Under the pieces are notes generated by a model, which saw only the letters and a list, made by a program, of their open reading frames with translations, did not search any database and was not told the DNA's origin. A stretch of DNA of 64,000 nt. It comes from Escarpia spicata. Lineage: Eukaryota; Annelida; Polychaeta; Sabellida; Siboglinidae. The stretch spans positions 31,848,866 through 31,912,865 of the forward strand of contig OZ023207.1 in NCBI GenBank assembly GCA_963995525.1. Direction: 5' to 3'. Positions 57,601-64,000 of the stretch are shown here, one piece after another; the stretch's first letter is position 1; every line of letters begins with the position of its first letter. The position numbers and the translations under genes were made by a program.

Positions 57601-59082
57601 TTTGAGCAGTCCTGAAGACTGGACACTGCGCTATATAAGAACAGGTCTGCCAGGGAGTAACGTGTATAGCACTTTGAGCAGTCCTGAAGACTGGACACTG
57701 CGCTATATAAGAACAGGTCTGCCAGGGAGTAACGTGTATAGCACTTTGAGCAGTCCTGAAGACTGGATACTGCGCTATATAAGAACAGGTCTGCCAGGGA
57801 GTAACGTGTATAGCACTTTGAGCAGTCCTGAAGACTGGATACTGCGCTATATAAGAACAGGTCTGCCAGGGAGTAACGTGTATAGCACTTTGAGCAGTCC
57901 TGAAGACTGGATACTGCGCTATATAAGAACAGGTCTGCCAGGGAGTAACGTGTATAGCACTTTGAGCAGTCCTGAGGACTGGATACTGCGCTATATAAGA
58001 ACAGGTCTGCCAGGGAGTAACATGTATAGCACTTTGAGCAGTCCTGAGGACTGGACACTACGCTATATAAGAACAGGTCTGCCAGGGAGTAACATGTATA
58101 GCACTTTGAGCAGTCCTGAGGACTGGATACTGCGCTATATAAGAACAGGTCTGCCAGGGAGTAACGTGTATAGCACTTTGAGCAGTCCTGAAGACTGGAT
58201 ACTGCGCTATATAAGAACAGGTCTGCCAGGGAGTAACATGTATAGCACTTTGAGCAGTCCTGAGGACTGGATACTGCGCTATATAAGAACAGGTCTGCCA
58301 GGGAGTAACGTGTATAGCACTTTGAGCAGTCCTGAGGACTGGATACTGCGCTATATAAGAACAGGTCTGCCAGGGAGTAACGTGTATAGCACTTTGAGCA
58401 GTCCTGAAGACTGGATACTGCGCTATATAAGAACAGGTCTGCCAGGGAGTAACGTGTATAGCACTTTGAGCAGTCCTGAGGACTGGATACTGCGCTATAT
58501 AAGAACAGGTCTGCCAGGGAGTAACGTGTATAGCACTTTGAGCAGTCCTGAAGACTGGATACTGCGCTATATAAGAACAGGTCTGCCAGGGAGTAACGTG
58601 TATAGCACTTTGAGCAGTCCTGAGGACTGGACACTACGCTATATAAGAACAGGTCTGCCAGGGAGTAACATGTATAGCACTTTGAGCAGTCCTGAGGACT
58701 GGACACTACGCTATATAAGAACAGGTCTGCCAGGGAGTAACGTGTATAGCACTTTGAGCAGTCCTGAGGACTGGACACTGCGCTATATAAGAACAGGTCT
58801 GCCAGGGAGTAACGTGTATAGCACTTTGAGCAGTCCTGAGGACTGGACACTACGCTATATAAGAACAGGTCTGCCAGGGAGTAACATGTATAGCACTTTG
58901 AGCAGTCCTGAGGACTGGACACTACGCTATATAAGAACAGGTCTGCCAGGGAGTAACATGTATAGCACTTTGAGCAGTCCTGAGGACTGGACACTACGCT
59001 ATATAAGAACAGGTCTGCCAGGGAGTAACATGTATAGCACTTTGAGCAGTCCTGAAGACTGGACACCGCGCTATATAATAAT
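39650..59082 (+). repeat. 72-bp macrosatellite, about 270 units, derived from SINE family A tail
   Basis: The unit is 'aacaggtctgccagggagta' 'acgtgtatagcactttgagc' 'agtcctgaggactggatact' 'gcgctatataag'. It matches the single 3' tail unit of the SINE copies at 18433, 25331 and 36913 and the expanded tail at 6237-8038. Most units carry GCAC where the SINE has GCGC, consistent with CpG decay before amplification. Rare units contain TAA (gtaaagcacttcgagcagtactg) and come in pairs; an 11-bp internal duplication (tgcctggatac) marks four units. Frames of up to 2,702 codons are array artefacts. It sits in the ECT2 upstream intron. Confidence 0.97.
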
Positions 59083-59216
59083 AACAAGATAACTTCTATT
59101 GCGCCTAAATCCTTGGAAACCAAGCTCAGAGGCGCATCAAAACAAAAGGGTTGGTCAATCTCAAAATCCATAAGTAGCTTTTCAGTTGTCAACAGATGGG
59201 TCAGGGCGCTAGGGAG

Positions 59217-62200
59217 CTACGGTGGATAAGCAAGGTTGTAAAGATATGTTTTTAAATGACGACGGAATTTTGTAATATTTTCAACTGATCTAACACTAAG
59301 AGGAAGCATATTCCAAAGAGTTGGTGCAGCAACAGAAAAAGCCCTAGTTCCAATGTTAGTGTTGACTCTAGAAACAAAAAGTAGGTCAGAACTAGATGAT
59401 CGAAGCTGGATAGATTTTCTTACAGGAGTAAGCAATAAATGCAAATAAGATGGTTGTTTATTGGACAGTGCCTGGTATGTAATGGTACATATCTTAAATA
59501 TTAGACGATACCGTACACGAAGCCAATGCAAAGACTTCAAAAGTGGCACAGAGCGAGCAAAACGAGGAGATCTTGTAACTACTCTTGCTAGACAATTTTG
59601 GACACGCTGAAGTTTTGTGATATCCTTGCTAGCGATATTATAAAGGAGGGAATTGCAATAGTCAAGTCTGCTGCTAACAAGCGCTGTTGCAATAGTCTTA
59701 GCAACAGAAAATGACATATACCGGCGAATACGGCGAAGATCACGAATATGATAAAAACAGCAGCGACATGTTTGAGATATATGTTGTCGGAAATTGAAGT
59801 TACTATCAAAGATCACTCCTAGATTCCGCACCGAGGTTGCTGGCGTTATATACTGATTCAAAATACGCGTAGGGAAAAAACCATCCAGTTTACAACGCTG
59901 CATTGGAGTACCAATAATGATCAATTCAGTTTTATTTGCATTTAATTTCAACTTGCTGTCAGTCATCCAATGGAAGATATCTTGAAGGCAATCACTAAGT
60001 TGGTTAAGGGAGCGATTTGTATCCGGGGTTGCCAACGAAATGTAGATCTGAGTATCATCAGCGTAAAGATGATGATCTAAGTTATGTCTTTCTATAACAG
60101 AGCTTAGTGGCGTGGTGTAAAGAGTAAAAAGCAAAGGCCCAAGAACAGAACCCTGGGGAACACCAAATAAAGTCGGCAGTGCAGCTGAAAAGCAGTTCCC
60201 AATCTTTATAGTTTGGTATCTATCAGTTAGATACGAAGAAAACCAGCTTAGAGCTGTGCCAGATATGCCGTACCACTTTAATAGGCGTTCAATGAGAATG
60301 CTGTGATCAATCGTGTCAAACGCGGCAGAGAGATCTAGTAAGGTAAGTGCAGTCACTTGACCATTATTAATGTTCAAGTTAATGTCATTATGAACCTTTA
60401 AGAGGGCAGTCTCTGTTGAATGAAACTGCCTATATGCTGATTGTGACACATTAGTTAAGATATTTGTGCTAATGTGAGACATTAGACGACTTGCTACAAC
60501 CTTTTCTAGTATTTTGGAAATGAAGCTGAGATTAGAAATAGGTCTATAACTGTTTAGGTCTTGTTTAGGCAGAGATGATTTCTTAAGAAGTGGTGTGACA
60601 TAGGCGTATTTAAAATCATCAGGAAAACAACCAGAGCAAAGTGATGCATTTATAATATTTGTTATAGGTCCAATTAGTGTATCGAGACATGCTTTTAGCA
60701 GTATTGTTGGAAATGGATCAAGTGCACAAGATTTATTTGGGGTGGACATAATTATTTTCCTAACTTCATCAACTGTTGCAGGTTCAAATGATACAAGTTG
60801 AGAATTTACTTGTGGAAAGTCCACACTGACATTACTTGTATTATGACGTGGGAAAGCAGAACGAATAATACTGATTTTATTCTTGAAGTGACTAGAGAAC
60901 GAATCACATAGAGACTTAATTGACACATGATCAGGTAGCGATGGAGTAGGCCGTCTGTGTAGAATGTTATTGATGCAGTTCCATAACTGACGCGGATTAT
61001 CAGACTTATTTATGACCATATCTGTAAAATAATCTGATTTAGCTTTAGCCATTTGTCTGTTACAGAGGTGACATTGCTTAGAATAGCGCGATCTATCTAA
61101 TGGCAAGCGTGATTTGCGCCATACACGCTCTAAATAACGACGACGCCTTTTAGATAGTATAATTTCGGAAGTCATCCATGGAGCCGGTGGCCTTTCTGAC
61201 ACCCATTTGGATTTTATAGGTGCATGTTTGTCAAGTAGTGCATTGAGTACTTGACAGTACTGTTTATATAAGTCAGATAGATGTTTTTTTGGATCTGTGA
61301 TAAGGTCAGATATAAGGATATCAGCCATTAAAGCTGTAATGTCAATCCTATGAATGGCTCTGTAAGACACATTGTGTTTCGCTTGTAAAGGGGCTATAGA
61401 ACCATTAATATTGGCAATGACAGTATGGTGGTCTGATAACCCATCTGAAACAGTAGGTGCTTGGATATTATTACAAGTTGAACGGGTTATCAAGAGGTCA
61501 AGCCAATGGCCATGTATATGTGTCGAAAAGGTAACATGTTGTTTCAAATCAAATGATGCCAGAATATCATCAAATGTAGTTGTAATTGAAGAAGGTATAT
61601 CCAAATGTAGATTAAAATCACCAAGAATGTAAAATTCTGAATGAATAACTGCCAGATTTTCCAACATATCCTGAAAGTCTTCAAAGAAACTGGCCGGATG
61701 TCCTGGAGGACGATAGATACAAACAAAGTGTGCGCAGAAAGAAGAATATGAAATTTCAGCACAGATGGACTCAAAACTAGAGTATTCAGGGTTAGAATGT
61801 AATTTAACTTTGAACTGCTGTGATATAAAAAAGCCAACACCACCTCCACGGCCGACTAAACGTGGTCGATGGTGAAAGGTGTAACCAGAAGGGGAAACGT
61901 CAGCAATGCATGCATGTGTATCATGTGGTCTGAGCCAGGTCTCAGTTACAGCTAGAATGTTTATTTTCTTTGAAATTAATAAATCACAAAGTGAGGCTGT
62001 CTTATCTCGTACAGATCGAATGTTTGTAGTGGCCACCCGAATGTTTCGTCTAACAGATGGCCCAGGATTGAGACTTACATCTCCTGCTAGTAATAAAATT
62101 ATTGCTAATTTCAATGTTGGCGTAGAGCGGGGGATTGGCAGTAACTTTCTATTATAACAAACATGAAGACATGGCAGACTATGCAACATTGAAATAGAAT

Positions 62201-62336
62201 AATGAATTTTAGTGTGATTAGGAAAAAGCACATTAAAATGATTAGATCTCAATGGTTTGCATAAAACAAAATCGATATCCCTTACAGCAACAGAGCAAGA
62301 CAAGCAGAAAACACCCAATAGGAATAATGGTGACAT
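59217..62336 (-). CDS. LINE polyprotein: 2A-like motif, APE endonuclease, reverse transcriptase
   Basis: 1,039 residues, uninterrupted; in-frame stops lie just upstream of the start ATG. Residues ~1-80 start with a hydrophobic, signal-like stretch (MSPLFLLGVFCLSCSVAV). Residues 85-93 are GDVSLNPGP, a 2A-like ribosome-skipping motif. The APE endonuclease (~98-310) keeps N105, E132 (TETWL), Y208 (YRPPG), D240/N242 (GDFN) and SDHH at 301-304. The RT spans about 520-810, with SYRPISNLSFISKILEKVV, AFDTIDHSIL, GVPQGSVLGPLLF and catalytic YADD at ~758-761. The C-terminal region (LDYCNSLLYN...LQRVQN...LKSLHWLRVRYRL) is typical of the L2/CR1 group. It performs target-primed reverse transcription of its own RNA. 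No separate ORF1 is visible. Confidence 0.95.
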   Translation of the reverse strand: MSPLFLLGVFCLSCSVAVRDIDFVLCKPLRSNHFNVLFPNHTKIHYSISMLHSLPCLHVCYNRKLLPIPRSTPTLKLAIILLLAGDVSLNPGPSVRRNIRVATTNIRSVRDKTASLCDLLISKKINILAVTETWLRPHDTHACIADVSPSGYTFHHRPRLVGRGGGVGFFISQQFKVKLHSNPEYSSFESICAEISYSSFCAHFVCIYRPPGHPASFFEDFQDMLENLAVIHSEFYILGDFNLHLDIPSSITTTFDDILASFDLKQHVTFSTHIHGHWLDLLITRSTCNNIQAPTVSDGLSDHHTVIANINGSIAPLQAKHNVSYRAIHRIDITALMADILISDLITDPKKHLSDLYKQYCQVLNALLDKHAPIKSKWVSERPPAPWMTSEIILSKRRRRYLERVWRKSRLPLDRSRYSKQCHLCNRQMAKAKSDYFTDMVINKSDNPRQLWNCINNILHRRPTPSLPDHVSIKSLCDSFSSHFKNKISIIRSAFPRHNTSNVSVDFPQVNSQLVSFEPATVDEVRKIIMSTPNKSCALDPFPTILLKACLDTLIGPITNIINASLCSGCFPDDFKYAYVTPLLKKSSLPKQDLNSYRPISNLSFISKILEKVVASRLMSHISTNILTNVSQSAYRQFHSTETALLKVHNDINLNINNGQVTALTLLDLSAAFDTIDHSILIERLLKWYGISGTALSWFSSYLTDRYQTIKIGNCFSAALPTLFGVPQGSVLGPLLFTLYTTPLSSVIERHNLDHHLYADDTQIYISLATPDTNRSLNQLSDCLQDIFHWMTDSKLKLNANKTELIIIGTPMQRCKLDGFFPTRILNQYITPATSVRNLGVIFDSNFNFRQHISQTCRCCFYHIRDLRRIRRYMSFSVAKTIATALVSSRLDYCNSLLYNIASKDITKLQRVQNCLARVVTRSPRFARSVPLLKSLHWLRVRYRLIFKICTITYQALSNKQPSYLHLLLTPVRKSIQLRSSSSDLLFVSRVNTNIGTRAFSVAAPTLWNMLPLSVRSVENITKFRRHLKTYLYNLAYPP

Positions 62337-63157
62337 AATTATGTTAGATTATTATCATATTTAGTAGAAAATAATAGACCAAAACCATATCATTTTATAT
62401 CATATAGATAATAAATAGTAAAGAATGTTAAACCCAGAGCTAAGGCTAAGCCTACGGCGTAACTGCCGTAAGTAAAAACTAAATTATATTTACAAGATCA
62501 GTAGAGTCTCAATTTTAACAATAAAGCCTACTTTATTTAATTAGAAAATGTTGAACCGGGGCCAACTCCGGTAACTAAATTGAGACTTACAGGCCTATTA
62601 AGGGAGGAAGAACTATTTATATTTATTATAATTCACTCAGTCAGCCGTAGCCTTAGTCTTAGATAGGCAGAAACTGACTGTAGTATCAATCACTCAAAAG
62701 TCTCAATGGCAATTAACTGCACCATGATTCCTTTTTAAATACCGTATTTATTATACTAATATAAAATGCCAATAGTAATCTAAAAGGTCAATTAAAAAAA
62801 ACCACAGGCAGCATGTTTTGTAACTTCATCATTTAACAGTATAATTGGTACAAACGACAACATTTAAACAAACAAAAAACTGAACATTGCCGACCGGCGA
62901 AAGAGAGCGATAATCATAACGGCTTTAAGTTAACGCCGGTTTTATTAAGTTGAATATGACAGGACCAAAACTTGTTAAAATATGCTTATAATTTAAATAT
63001 ACTTAGCTTATGGTTCAATTCTTGATGATGTAGCACTTTACAACTTACATAACATTAAAAGTAATCTATTTAAAATAATTAGTATGATATAATTGAACAT
63101 TAAACGAAGGATAAATTTTGAAAGTAAACATTATGCCACGCCCCCTAGCGACCAATC
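62337..63157 (-). promoter_or_regulatory. LINE 5' UTR, presumed internal promoter region
   Basis: About 820 bp between the LINE 5' end and its ORF, AT-rich, with no open frame. Full-length non-LTR elements carry an internal promoter here; I cannot point to specific elements beyond position. Confidence 0.5.
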
Positions 63158-64000
63158 AATATAAGAACAGGTCTGCCAGGGAGTAACGTGTATAGCACTT
63201 TGAGCAGTCCTGAAGACTGGATACTGCGCTATATAAGAACAGGTCTGCCAGGGAGTAACGTGTATAGCACTTTGAGCAGTCCTGAGGACTGGACACTGCG
63301 CTATATAAGAACAGGTCTGCCAGGGAGTAACGTGTATAGCACTTTGAGCAGTCCTGAGGACTGGATACTGCGCTATATAAGAACAGGTCTGCCAGGGAGT
63401 AACATGTATAGCACTTTGAGCAGTCCTGAAGACTGGATACTGCGCTATATAAGAACAGGTCTGCCAGGGAGTAACATGTATAGCACTTTGAGCAGTCCTG
63501 AGGACTGGATACTGCGCTATATAAGAACAGGTCTGCCAGGGAGTAACATGTATAGCACTTTGAGCAGTCCTGAAGACTGGATACTGCGCTATGTAAGAAC
63601 AGGTCTGCCAGGGAGTAACATGTATAGCACTTTGAGCAGTCCTGAGGACTGGATACTGCGCTATATAAGAACAGGTCTGCCAGGGAGTAACATGTATAGC
63701 ACTTTGAGCAGTCCTGAGGACTGGATACTGCGCTATATAAGAACAGGTCTGCCAGGGAGTAACATGTATAGCACTTTGAGCAGTCCTGAGGACTGGATAC
63801 TGCGCTATATAAGAACAGGTCTGCCAGGGAGTAACATGTATAGCACTTTGAGCAGTCCTGAGGACTGGATACTGCGCTATATAAGAACAGGTCTGCCAGG
63901 GAGTAACGTGTATAGCACTTTGAGCAGTCCTGAGGACTGGATACTGCGCTATATAAGAACAGGTCTGCCAGGGAGTAACATGTATAGCACTTTGAGCAGT
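63158..64000 (+). repeat. 72-bp macrosatellite, continuation to window end
   Basis: About 11.7 further units, same orientation and sequence class as 39650-59082. This shows that the LINE split a pre-existing array, which continues beyond the window. Confidence 0.97.

Larger units (their letters stand above)
59083..63157 (-). mobile_element. Full-length L2/CR1-type LINE inserted in the 72-bp satellite
   Basis: On the - strand it begins at about 63157 (gattggtcgctagggggcgt). It has ~820 bp of 5' UTR, one long ORF (62336-59217), ~130 bp of 3' UTR and a short TTATTATTAT-type tail at about 59083. The 3' end forms a hairpin flanked by GCGCCT and AGGCGC. The 72-bp array is continuous on both sides, broken within 'gcgctatataag'. 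'atata' is present at both junctions, a likely 5-bp target duplication. The intact ORF and clean flanks suggest a recent, possibly still active insertion. Confidence 0.93.

Noticed and set aside
39650..59082. CRISPR-like array
   Set aside because: Units are contiguous 72-bp repeats without unique spacers, in a eukaryotic intron.

Overview
The window is eukaryotic, metazoan genomic DNA. It shows spliced genes with short exons and GT-AG introns, tRNA-derived SINEs, LINE copies and many minisatellite or satellite arrays. The exons match two conserved animal genes: a Tctex1-type dynein light chain (DYNLT2B, formerly TCTEX1D2) on the + strand and the C-terminal part of the RhoGEF ECT2 on the - strand. 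The repeat landscape suggests an invertebrate, possibly a marine lophotrochozoan, but the species cannot be assigned from the sequence alone.

Layout. 1-2144: upstream of the first recognised exon, with two SINE families and a 870-bp TA-flanked inverted-repeat transposon. 2145-9576: four exons of DYNLT2B, with introns holding a 41-bp array, a broken RTE-like LINE tail, and a SINE whose 3' tail has expanded into 25 tandem 72-bp units. 9691-18205: a 62-bp array and a 6.8-kb 60-bp array. 18206-31476: mostly intronic or intergenic DNA with 77-, 52-, 56-, 44-, 28- and 66-bp arrays, a foldback element, and several candidate 3'-tail exons of ECT2 on the - strand. 31477-37917: four well supported ECT2 exons (end of the PH domain plus the basic tail), whose introns carry a 2.5-kb 16-bp array and a SINE. 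38317-64000: a 62-bp array, then about 19.4 kb of 72-bp satellite. That satellite is interrupted by a full-length, intact-ORF L2/CR1-type LINE (59083-63157) and resumes to the window end.

The main unusual points are two. First, several ECT2 exon-intron boundaries are themselves tandemly amplified: 33-, 38-, 29-, 83- and 44-bp arrays each repeat a splice donor or acceptor with a little flanking exon. One of them is an in-frame 11-residue acceptor array. Second, the giant 72-bp satellite is the 3' tail of a local tRNA-derived SINE. The same tail is caught expanding in place within a DYNLT2B intron, and it has the same hairpin layout as the 3' end of the LINE inserted into the array. The very long open frames (up to about 2,700 codons) are by-products of array periods divisible by three, or of threefold repeat units, and are not genes.
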